Positions 25,771 to 36,610 of a stretch of DNA of 64,000 bases are shown piece by piece (positions within the stretch are counted from its first letter, which is position 1; the number at the start of each line of letters is the position of its first letter). Under the pieces are notes generated by a model that saw only the letters and a program-made list of their open reading frames with translations, did no database searches and was not told the DNA's origin. The DNA comes from Hoplostethus atlanticus (lineage: Eukaryota > Chordata > Actinopteri > Trachichthyiformes > Trachichthyidae). The stretch is from assembly GCA_034670405.1 (NCBI GenBank), contig JAXDDX010000007.1:4048001-4112000 (forward strand). The letters run 5' to 3'. The position numbers were made by a program, and so were the translations under genes.

Positions 25771-27040
25771 TGTGAATGATAGAACACCTATTTTGTAATT
25801 GTATTTACAATGAACTGTTCTGGACGAATGGAAAAACATTTTGAACAAACAAACAGTACAGGATTGATTCACTATTTTCAACCCAAGGAAATTATTGCTT
25901 CCACTATGAAGTAAACAGACCTCTTGGGCAAACCTTATTGTTGAACCCTGCCCACTCTAAAATAAAAACTTTAAAAATTAAAAATTTCCAACCCACAATA
26001 CATTCAAACTTCTTGCCCCCATACATGCTCGCACAAACACATTTTTTCACCTCTTAAACCAGCAAATATCTCTCATGTCCACTCATTTAGGTAATGCATG
26101 CTTTGAGGGGAAATAGGTGATATCCCCTCCACTGTATGCATGCAAAGTTACATTGCTGTTGCATTGTGTCTGTCGAGTTCACTAGCAAACCACCTAAAAC
26201 AAACACATCCTTTCATGCTCTGCCTCATTGATCTCTCTTCAAAATATGGCTAATATTATTTATTTAGGTCTCACTCTGTACCGGCAGGCATGACAGTTGA
26301 TAGCAGGCACTATTGTCAAGTCAGGCACTAAAACGGCTGCTATCACCCACTCTTGCTGGTGGCCCATCAGAGATAAATATAATCCCTAGTGGGCACTTAA
26401 GACGAGAGCCTTTCAAAGGCATGACCAGTCGACGCATCTAAACAAGATCAAACGTGCCCTTCACTTTCTAGAAATTGGCTTGTGAGTCAAGATGGGAGTC
26501 ACATCCTATCAAATGTCTTTTTGGATCACTGTTTATTTGTGCCACTTTTATACTTGGCCTGGCTATCAAGAATAGAGGAACAAAACGAGAGCTGTGTTTT
26601 GAACTTTCAGCTCAGCAACACTGCAAGACGTTCCACCTGCTTTGCCTCCACATTACCTCATTGTTCAGGCTCACCTGTCAATGTGATTCATCTTGGTTCA
26701 ATCTTCAGAAAGACTCCAAAAGAGAGAGAGTGGCTGCCCCGTCCACCAAATTGCTTTCCCAGGCCCCTCTGCTCATTTTTTTCTCTGGCACCTGTGTTCG
26801 AGATATAGTTAATTGTTCTGTAAGTTGTTGAAAGTATCCCACCATTTATCTTACCACTGAAATTGGTACACCCCCCCCCCCCTTTGCTACACTAAGGAAG
26901 ATACTAGTCAAGTACCATTTCTCTTGTAACTCTACCTTCTCCTCCTCCTCAACCTCTCCAGGCTCAATAATCAGAATGCATATTTATACATTATACATAG
27001 CATTATTAATGGAGAGCTTGGACTGTAAATTGGATTGATT

Positions 27041-27072
27041 CCCAAAAGGTTCAGGTTCCTGCGGTCGGAAAA
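27041..27072 (-). repeat. 32-bp exact fragment of the MITE terminus at 13352-13383
   Basis: The sequence from CCCAAAAGGTTCAGG to GGTCGGAAAA is the exact reverse complement of 13352-13383. Similarity ends abruptly on both sides. Confidence 0.8.
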
Positions 27073-29994
27073 CAATGGTGGCGTTGTGTGCCACAGATGA
27101 GCCTATGTATGGGAAACACTGTATCTATTTTTATGATTTAGATGAAGATGTGAAGTTCTTTAATGGTTCAGGTCAAGGCATCAAAGGTGACCAAGACAAT
27201 GTCAGAATGTATCTTCTCACTTTCCCACAACTTCTCAAGCAAACTCGGGGTCCTACAGACGACAGCCAACACCCAGCAGGTACAATTTGGCTCTCTCTGC
27301 TTCATCTGGGATGTGGAGTGGTAATTCTGGATGATTAAAGGGGCTTATCCGTTCCTGTGTAAATGTTGATGCCGGCACCAGCCAAATTTCACCTGGCTCA
27401 TCACACACATTTCCATAACCCTCTTTCCTCGATTTAATTTCTGAATGAGATATGACAGCTTAGTGTGCATCCAAATGCGAAACCAGATAGGCTTATAATG
27501 GGTAGAAGATTGGAAGTGGAAGGAAATGTTAACACATGTACGGTGGAATCTGATCTAATGGTCACCATTAGAAGTATGTGGCCTTTTGAGCTATTGAGTG
27601 TGTATTAGAAGTGGACAAATTACTTTTACAGGAGGTTTTTGACTTATTGAAAACTCCAAGTTGGCCTACATTTCATCATTCCTCCTTTACAAGGCTGAAA
27701 GATGATGCATAAGCTACTTAGTTATAGACGTGTAGACAAACATTTTTATATTGCACAGTAGAAAACACACTCTTCCTGATATTACAGTTCTCCTTATTAG
27801 CTGTATAACTGAATTTGGCAGGGCCAAAGGTCGACTGTGCAGTGAAGAATGCATTTATTCATTGTGCGGCAGAAGAGTCAAGAGTGGAGCAAATGTTTGG
27901 CTTTCTGTGTGAAAGTCAGAGACTTTTTCTTCTGTTCGATGTACTTACTGAGGCCAAAGGGTTAATATCATCCTCCCTCAGCACTTGCTCCATACTGATT
28001 TATTCATTCGCCCTAGGGAGATCAACCGCTTCCACTTCCTTGTCTTTTATCACTCAGGTTCTAGATCAGTGATCAATTTCCACAGTAGTCATTAATAGAT
28101 TAGGACAAGATGGTTGTTGTTCTGAGGCATGTTGTTTGGTGACAAGGAGCAGAGCTCCAGACATCACAGTTCTGCTATAGATGCATTGCAAGCTGTTCTG
28201 TAGCTTTCATGTGAAACTGTATGACAACTCTACTACTAGGATTCTACTTTGTAAATCTAAAATAAAAGTAGGCTTTAGCACTAATGCAGTGTAGGTGCAG
28301 TATAGATGCGTTATAAAGTATTTCCATTACAGGTATGACTGTAATTCCAATAGGAAGTCTGAAAGAAGCCCCTACACTCCTGCCCCACTGTGAAACTCGG
28401 GAGCTTTACATACAGAAAACACCATAATTTTTCTGCATTGCTTCAGTATTGTGCTTTTTTCTGGCTTGCTGTCTTCTGCATCTGAAAAGAAATAGAATTA
28501 TCTTTTTCTTTCGTAATTGTGAAAAGGCTCTGCTGGTGAGATTTGCAATTTCCCCTTGACCAAAAAAAATAATTAAAATGATTATCCAGGTTACATTAGC
28601 TGTCATTGTCCTTTCACCAGACCAGAAAGGAATATAATCCAGCTCCAGTGGGTTGTTGTGTTATCGTAAAATATGACCTTCGCCGCTTTTCAACTGGGAA
28701 ATAAAAAGCCCCATTTAGATTCTGCTGTGTGATAAACAACAAATAAAACCCAATATTATTATTTTCCAGTAATTTATGGCATTATTATCACACAATCCCC
28801 ACTCACTCCTTATGTCTTCGGCCCTTCAGTGCATGCGTGTGTGTGCCTGTGTGGGGGAACAACAGGGGACACTGGCTCTCTTTGGACTTCACCTTGCTTT
28901 GTGTTAAAAGTTCTAGTACTTTGCTTCCATACTCTCCAGTGAGTAGACCATTGTCTATTCATTATTTTCTGAATGCTTCTCTCTTTAGATGGTCATATAA
29001 ATGTCTAAATCTATTTGAAACTGTAAATAATTGCCAGTACTTGCAAATACTGACCTTTGTTCTCCATTTGTTTCCCATGGACCCCATTAATGTCACGAGG
29101 GCGATACCATGCCTCTTGCTTTAATTTCTTAGTTGACCTGACCCCTTCAAACCTCAGCGTTTTAGTCGTGTGGGTAGCTATAGGATATGTTAATTCAGCC
29201 CCACGCAGATGATGCTATTATTGCGCTTTGCAGCACGCCATGATCCATGGTTTCCTTATCTATCAAACCTCCCCCACACACATCTGTCCAATCTGGAATG
29301 TGGCTCACACTTCACCATTGCTGAAAATCCATTGGGAGTAGACCCCCTAGTCCCTCATTTTGTCACAGTGAGGACAATCACACAATGGCATGGCTCTGTT
29401 TAGTGATGCATCACTGCCCAAGAAGTATTTGCCTCCTTCAAGTTCAGCGCCTTGCATTAAACATTTGCTCAAGAAGGCCTTACTCTCCTGTAGCGCAGAT
29501 TTTTTTCCCACCTACATCTTTCTTTGGAATGGTAAGCCACAGTCAAATCTGTCCAATCTTGCTAGACAGGTGTTAAATCTATATTTCACTCACTGCCTCC
29601 TCCTCTATTATCATACATCCAAGGATGCTCTACTAAACGTCACAACTGTAAGCTGGTATCTGTTGAGTCACTACATTGAAACCTTGACAACAAAATCCTT
29701 GTCTGCGATTTGTGCGGGGAGTCAAATGAGACAGCAGTTGCATTTTTCCACCAGCTATCTACTGCACTGCAATGTAACGAGATATTATTTTTACACATTC
29801 ATTGCAGTTCCAAATATGACACCACAAGGAGCTGATGTCTGGTGCAGCCCTATCACTTGAAAGGTTTTTGTTTTTATCATAACAAGAGGACAAAATGTGG
29901 TCTAAAATGAGTTTGCTCTGAAAGACACTTATTTGGTGAAGCTTTGTGTCTGGCTAGCAGGATTTTGTTTTTGATAAGCTGGAGGTCAGCATTG

Positions 29995-30017
29995 CGGGGG
30001 GAGGGGGGGGGGGGGGG
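29995..30017. repeat. G-rich homopolymer tract
   Basis: About 22 G interrupted by a single A. Its length is likely unreliable in sequencing. Confidence 0.9.
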
Positions 30018-32276
30018 TTGTTAATGCTTTACCAAGTGGCAGAAGGGGAACGACAAAGGAGGCTACGGCCTATTCAAAGGCCGCAGCGCAACCCTCTCAC
30101 ATGCCAAGCATTCCAATGTGCTGTGTAAAGGTTGGGCCAGCAGAGAGGAACGAGAGGGACTTTCTCATGAGGGCCACCTCAAACACACACAGACAAAAAT
30201 CAAACCATCCTGTCTGCTGCACCCCCGCCTCCCTTGCATTGTATGCTTTTTTTGGTGTTACTATGGTAACAAAGGAGAGAATCCCAGTGTGAGTACGTCC
30301 ATATTACCCACATCGCTCAACACCTGTCCTGTCTTCTCAGACAAATGCATATGAAAAGCATGGAGACTAACAATGATCATGATGGGTATCCTTCACAGCA
30401 TTTGTCCTGACATGGTTCTTACCATAAAGCATTAACGGCTGTGTCCCTTTCTGTGAAAAGAGGTTATTTGCTTAGGTAAACTAACATTTATCAAGCAATC
30501 TTAAGAACCGGCCCGCGTTTCCACCAATCTAGAGGCCAACGTTATGGGCGTCACTCGAATCACTCATTTTTTTCAATATTTTCTTTTAAAATGAAAAAGC
30601 ATGTGTAACGGACTCGCTGCAACCGGGGCCGCGACAGACAGAGATGCTTTTCAGCGCTGTCTCTCCCGGCCAGTGCACCTTGCGTCCGCCCCAGCAGGTC
30701 AGCCGCGGAGCTGCCAGTCTCTAGGGCAGGTGTTGGTGGGAAAACACTAAGTCAGTAGTCTACACTGAATTCAATTTCATATTTGCAGAGAAGAATGCAG
30801 AGGAAAATATCTTAATTCTTCAAAGCAAAGGGTGAAAGCCAAAGCCCCATCACAAATGAGGTTGACAGCTCAAGAGGTATGGCAAGCCTAGATAGAAGGT
30901 ACATCCATGTGAAATTCATATTGGTATTTACATCTTTTATTTATTGATCCAGTAATCAGGCCAGTGACAATCAGCATGATGCAAGAGACATTTCTTTTCT
31001 CTCTGTCCCCCCTCAGATGTTTTTGGTGCATGTCGCCCCTGCCTGTTGCTAAACCGATACAAAAACCTAAATGTTTTGGTTTGAGAATAAAATTGCTTAG
31101 GCTACTGATGGGCGTTAATGTTTCTAATAAGGGTAACAATTTACTGACATTTATTAAAAGCATATTCAGAATGGGATTACACTTCGGTCTTCAATACATT
31201 ATATTATGGTCTGGCCCACCTATCAACTGCACACACAAAGAATTGGCCCGAGGCTAAATGTAGTTGCCGACCCCTGGCCTAGAGTGTCTGAAAGGCTGCA
31301 AGAGCTCACCTGTGAATAGAGCCCTTCCCATGAGCCTTCATTGTGTCCCCTGTCTTTGGTTGGATAATCTCCACTGATTATATTACATCATATTACATGT
31401 CTACTATACAGACGTTTTAGTGTGAGATTAAAACTGTGGCATGCCTAGATGCCAATATCACCATGATCAATGGCAGTTTCTTGAGCTGACACAGAAATGC
31501 TAACAAGGAAATTCGAACAACGCCTTTACTGTCTGCAGGTTGCATTCACCTGCACTTTGTATTTATTTATATTCATGTAATTTTTTTGACTCAATCTGCC
31601 ATTTAGAGGTTGTGATTTGTAAAATAACATCCAGTTACGCCATCAACAATGCATAGGTTTTTTTCCCACCAAAAATCAGAAACGGAATTGCTTTGAATTC
31701 CTTCAGTCGTCAGCTACGCTCTAATCACCATCCAATTCATAAGCAGTTTGCAAGTGAAGATGCCACATGTGGGGCAATAATGAGGGGTGGTGTAGTCAGA
31801 CTCCCATGGGTGGGTGGGGTTGTTTGGGTTCCGCAACAAGTGGGGGGTCCACAAAAAAAGATTGCCCCCCCCAATCCGCTTTCTCGCCTGATCGTCTGCT
31901 GCGCATATGTCCCTCGGTACCCTCATATAATTAATGCGCTGCGCATACTGTTGAATGTTGGACTGCACCATTCCTTCCCTCTCCACCGGGGAGGCTGTAA
32001 TCCGATCCTGTGTCGAGAAGGCGTCGTGCAGCCTCTGAGGAGGAAGAGGGCACGGCTCTGCGCTCTGACGCCCCTCTCCACTCCTCCCCTTTCGCCCGAG
32101 TGCCGCCGCTTCCCCCCTTCTCCCTCATCTATCTGTCCCTGCTCGGCGAGGCTGGTCGGCGGCACACAGGCTTCCAGGATCGTTGCATCGCATTGTTCAC
32201 CGACTTCCAGTCAGTCAGTGTGACGCGGCGGAGCTTTCCTTTACCGGGGGAATCTACTACGCGCACGCCAGTCCCG

Positions 32277-32296
32277 TGACGTGCCCGAGCATGTTC
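32277..32296 (+). promoter_or_regulatory. Candidate p53 response element in beta exon 1
   Basis: TGACGTGCCCGAGCATGTTC consists of two abutting decamers with no spacer. The second fits the p53 half-site RRRCWWGYYY at all ten positions. The first fits at eight of ten. The human beta transcript is reported to be a direct p53 target through an element in its own first exon. This element lies at the equivalent place 5' of the MGFYG codons, which supports a conserved function. The first decamer also contains a TGACG (CREB-type) core. Confidence 0.6.
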
Positions 32297-32401
32297 ACAT
32301 CAGAGATAGTGTCGGATTTACCTGAGAGTACGCTGCCCTCGCGCTGTCAGAGCAATCTCCCTACCACGCAGAGAGATTTGGACTTCACCGATTTTCACTG
32401 A
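32291..32401 (+). other. 36-codon uORF in frame with the fbxw7 start; possible relic of the beta N-terminus
   Basis: The ATG at 32291 (A at -3) opens 36 codons that end at TGA 32399-32401. That is 27 nt before the fbxw7 ATG and in the same frame. The peptide starts MFTSEIVSDLPE. With the codons before it (TCPS) it aligns without gaps to human beta TCLSMSTLESVTYLPE at 10 of 16 positions. It could be a translated uORF that dampens the main start, or a decayed piece of the longer N-terminus. No hydrophobic membrane segment is found upstream in this frame. Confidence 0.5.
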
Positions 32402-32428
32402 AGAAGAAAAACACACCGGATTACAAGG

Positions 32429-32467
32429 ATGGGGTTCTACGGCACTTTAAAGATGATTTTCTATAAA
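32429..32467 (+). CDS. fbxw7: fbxw7 exon 1 (beta-type first coding exon)
   Basis: Thirteen codons read [13 protein letters not shown] and end at the donor AAA|GTGAGT. The next exon starts with MKRKLDHG, so the junction FYK-MKRK is the same as in the human beta isoform. The start has a strong Kozak context (A at -3, G at +4). The frame upstream is closed by TGA at 32399-32401, so this ATG is the first usable in-frame start downstream of that stop. Human beta begins much further upstream and carries a membrane segment. Here the protein would start 74 residues later than in human. Confidence 0.9.
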
Positions 32468-35400
32468 GTGAGTAGGATTTCTTCTGTATACGCCCGTTAT
32501 CGACGCGCAGCGTCACCACAATCACTGCCGTGCCTTTTTTATTTAATGTTTTTACTCGTTCTGTCACCCTCTTTATTTTTGATGCGCCTCGCAGACTACG
32601 GCCACTGCAGAGGATGAGCAGCCGTGCAGCAGACCCCTAGAGATGCGGATTTAATTGCCTAGGCCTTTCTGTTACTTCAGTGTTAGATGATATACATGAT
32701 ATAACATATACTAGTTACTTTAGTCGTGTAGATAAATGCCCCCAGGATCAACGCTAATCATTGAATTGTGGTTTGCAAATAGGTTACGCCACGTTACTAC
32801 AAAACAGACGCGCTGCTGTGACAGTTTTGGGGCGGTTTAATTTTGTAATACTAGATAAAAATGGTTATATTTTCGCGCTATGCTATTGAATTTGTCGGTG
32901 TTTTTTTGCTTTAAATCCCATTCTGTCTCAGCGTTGCCACCATGGGCTCTCTGCACCTGTACCATCACAGTGTGGTCCTCCCGTTGACATAACGCTATAC
33001 CCGATTTACATCGTTATACTAAGAGTGCTTATAGACGACGGACATCGAATTCGTGTAGGATAGTTATAATGCTCTCATGAATCAACACTTCACTACTCTA
33101 AACAAATGTAAGGGAAACAGCACGTCCCCTGCAGCCCTTCGCAGTTTGCAGCGCTATTATGTGTCTACATTATGCAGTGGTTATCTTGTACTGACCAAGA
33201 GACTGCTAAGATCCATGTATGTGATCTGGTGTTGCCTGTTGGAGTAGCCTATTCCTGACATTGTGCACTTGCCTGAGGCTTCAACCACAGATAATGGGTC
33301 ACTGTGTCAGACTGTGCGAGGTAGAATATCCTCATATATAAGGATGTTGGGTGTATTATGGTGGATGCCAGCCAGAAATGAATGCTCTAATGATAAAGAA
33401 ATAGTTGATTGAAAAGGCCTGAATTATCATTTTTTGAAAATATTCTTTTTCATGTGAAGATCCCAAATTGGACAAAGTAAATCTGTCTGAAGCAACTCAA
33501 ATCACCTAGTATCCCACCAGAAATTCCTAATAACTTATATTAACGTGAACCTGCCCCTCCCATGTCTACAGCTGTGTAATTTCAGTATTCACAAACATAA
33601 AATGTGAAAGGGAATCCATTACATATAAACAAAGTGGTTAATCAATTAGAGTTAATTTATTCTTATGAGGGAAGCCTTGGTCGAAAAAATCTTACCTTTT
33701 GGGTGAGTTTCGTTTAGCTGTGTGCATTGTGTTTAAACGTATAGTATGTACAGCCTGTGTAGTGTTAAACCTTATATTCAAATAGTCACTATTCATGTAG
33801 TGAAAATCCTTAATTTATATTTAATACCGAGAGTTGAATTGTCCTTCATTTTCATCCTCGATCCTTGTTGGGTGTGTGCTCATGCTGTAGCATATCCATA
33901 TTTTAAAGTCGGCCCCTAGAGCTTGTAGTCATTGGAGTTCTTTTTGCTACTCTTATCTTAAACAGGCAGAAATTGAAACACCAAGACACCAAGGGGAATT
34001 AAAACTCAGCTTATGGGTTTAATTTCAGAAATGAAGGGGTCCCTATCAGTCGTGCAAATTGATCAAATTGGATAACTCTTACCGTCCGTAATGGACAGTT
34101 CTTGAATGCAAGTGTAACTACCTCTCTTGAAATGTTGATTGACATGATGAAATTATTTCATGGTTGCTTGACACAGGATTTGAATAACGGGGCTACAGTG
34201 AGAAACGTTATTTAAAAGATTGATGCAGAAGTATGTAGTTTCCATTTCAATGAGACTACACATTACATCAGAGCAATCGCTGTCTTTAAAATATCATTAA
34301 CTCTCTGCAGCCGTCTGTCCTCTCCTCTTGGCCAGATAGGGAAGCCAGAAGAGGCTAGACACTATTTGACTGATTAGTAGTGGTTTACAAACACAACATT
34401 CTCCTCTTGTCTCTGGTTACCTTTTCCCAGGCTAAGACTGGTTACGCTCTGTTTTTCGACACCTGCACTTAGTTGGAGGTTTCCTCTCTGCCTCTAACAC
34501 ACACACACGCGCGCGCACACACACTCACACACACACACTCATAGCCAGCACTCTCTTTCTCCCTCTCTCGTTCTCTCTCATATACACACAAACGTGCACA
34601 CACACACACACTCATAGGCAGTATTACCTCTCTCGCTCTTTCTCTCATATACACACAAAGTCCCATACATTCATGAACACACCCAGACTCTCCTTGGCTA
34701 TTGAACTGCCATTGCAGTGAGATCATTGCTTGGAGAACAAGGGAGTTGGGTGAAGAATGGGATCTTAACAAGCAGGAATATCCGAGAAACCCTCGTCCAC
34801 TTCATTAACAATAAAAAGAAAAGCTATGTCTGCCAGACATTTTACATTCAGACTTGATGGAACATAGGCTACATTTTTGTCCAGTTCTTGAAAATATTTG
34901 GACATTTGCTGCTTGTCTCTTACTACTATTTCTCCCCACTTAAATTCCCTCTTTTTCATGGCATCAACTCGTGTTATGAAGCTCTCTGCATGGGGTCCTT
35001 AGTACCATGGCAGCTCTTCACATAGAGCTGACATAATTTCATTTGTTTCTCTGGGATAGATCACCAGTCCTTGGTCACATTGGTCCTTGGTCCAATGTCA
35101 AACTTAAAGCTGTAGGTTTTGATAAACTGCAGTACAGGTTGGTGCACTAGTCGTGTACCCACACCCATCTATCAAGTCAGGCTTGCGTTCTCAGTCAGTT
35201 TCTATTGTTATCACAGACCTGGTTGCAGTGGTCTTAGTATTGCATTCATCTTATCAATAATTGGCAACAAAAGTTTCACACTTTCAACTACTGCTCTTGG
35301 TTCAGAACGTCCTTGCCGCATTGAATGCTATTCTGAACACCCTATGTGGTCATGAAGATGAAAATATAAACACCAAGACGCAAAAAGCTAATGTAATCAT

Positions 35401-36573
35401 GTCAACCTGAAACCACACAATGAATGCAAAATAAATTGACCTTCAAAGCCACATCACCAGTGCTCTTCCTTTGCAGAACATGCAGTTCAATAAATGTATC
35501 AAAAGCGCATTGTTGGTGTCAAGTAAGTGTTTTCAGTTAATAGTGGACCCCTTGCAGTAAGCCAGGGGACACTGCACCTGTAGGCTGTATAATGGCAGAA
35601 CTCAAGTGGCAACTTAAGGCAGTCCGCCTATGATTTTACAATGCATGAAAAATCCTGTATGAACACTTTTTAATTGATCAGGGAATAAGGTCAGTCGTTT
35701 ATCTTTTATTTTGGCTATACACTTTAAATCAGTGTTTGGTTAGCCTATTTACTCATGAGGGACTCGCGATAGGATGGTGATCACTTGCATCTGCGGAAAG
35801 AACCCTGGCCAGAGTGGTGGGCACAGGATGAAGAAATCCGGCTCGTGCAGACCTCTACACAGAGTCCTTTGTTTACACAATTCGGTAGTCTGTAACAAGG
35901 CTTGTAGAAAGAGAATGGAGTTGCTCTGTGTTTCTTCCTCAAGCATCAATAAAAACTCAAACTGTCCTCTCTGCCAAAGGATGCAATCTGTGCCCACCCT
36001 GAACTAGCCTTGCTATTACATGGTTGTTTTGTGGACATACTCATATATTTGAAGTTTTGGGTGAATGTGTGCTCACTTCTGCATATCATTTGGATGTCTG
36101 GGTGAGAGAGAGCAAATATGACGAATTATACCGTACATGCCAGAACTGTCCTCTCTAACCAAATTCTGTGTGATATACAGTGCACACTTGCCCTATTGTT
36201 TTGCTGTGATCGTCTCTAAAGGTTTTTTTTCTTTCTTTTCTCTCCTCTCTCTTTGGCTGCAGATGAAGAGAAAGTTGGACCATGGCCCCGAGGTCCGATC
36301 TTTCCCTTCTGGAAAAAAGCCCTGCAAAGGCCCAGAGTATCCAAGGTAAAATAACCCACATTCCACCCATTAGCTCCTCCAACTGCACAAAGAAGGCACG
36401 CCCACGTATAAGTCTCCTTTTTGCTTGTCCCACAATGTTTCCTTTTTCCCCCACATAGGGCCAGAAGAGAGTAATTGAAATTAACTTTTAAAGAGCCTCT
36501 TCCCCCTGTTTTAAGGTGTAATAAACATATAGATAAGCCCGTCATGAAAGGAAATCAAGGGAACAAATATGCC

Positions 36574-36610
<37 letters not shown>

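Larger units (their letters stand above)
25771..31859. other. Non-coding DNA with minor repeats
   Basis: No exon was found. Present are a C-run (26871-26882), an inverted 32-bp copy of a MITE end (27041-27072), a G-run (29995-30017) and a small CpG-rich patch (30600-30720). At 31235-31276 the sequence GTTGCCGACCCCTGG resembles the terminus of a hAT-type element. 28540-28800 is an unrepetitive TAAT-rich stretch that resembles conserved non-coding DNA, which is unproven. Confidence 0.5.
31860..32428 (+). promoter_or_regulatory. fbxw7: CpG-rich promoter and 5' UTR of the fbxw7 beta-type first exon
   Basis: Against an AT-rich background this stretch is clearly rich in G+C and in CpG (for example GACGCGGCGG at 32222-32231, CTCGGCGAGG at 32142-32151). 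That is typical of a vertebrate CpG-island promoter. No convincing TATA box was seen next to the exon. It contains the p53-type element and the short uORF listed separately. The transcription start cannot be set from sequence alone. Confidence 0.65.

Noticed and set aside
26475..26831. Two long overlapping frames on one strand
   Set aside because: Overlapping frames with no homology; a chance event in a stop-poor stretch.
30719..31276. Possible full hAT element ending at GTTGCCGACCCCTGG
   Set aside because: A matching left end and target duplication were not found, so only the right end is mentioned.
31693..32223. 176-codon frame across the CpG-rich promoter
   Set aside because: Not in the fbxw7 frame; long frames are expected in GC-rich DNA; antisense frames of similar length overlap it.
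36137..36262. Open frame extending exon 2 upstream
   Set aside because: Ends in the pyrimidine tract and CTGCAG acceptor; it does not match the alpha or gamma N-termini.
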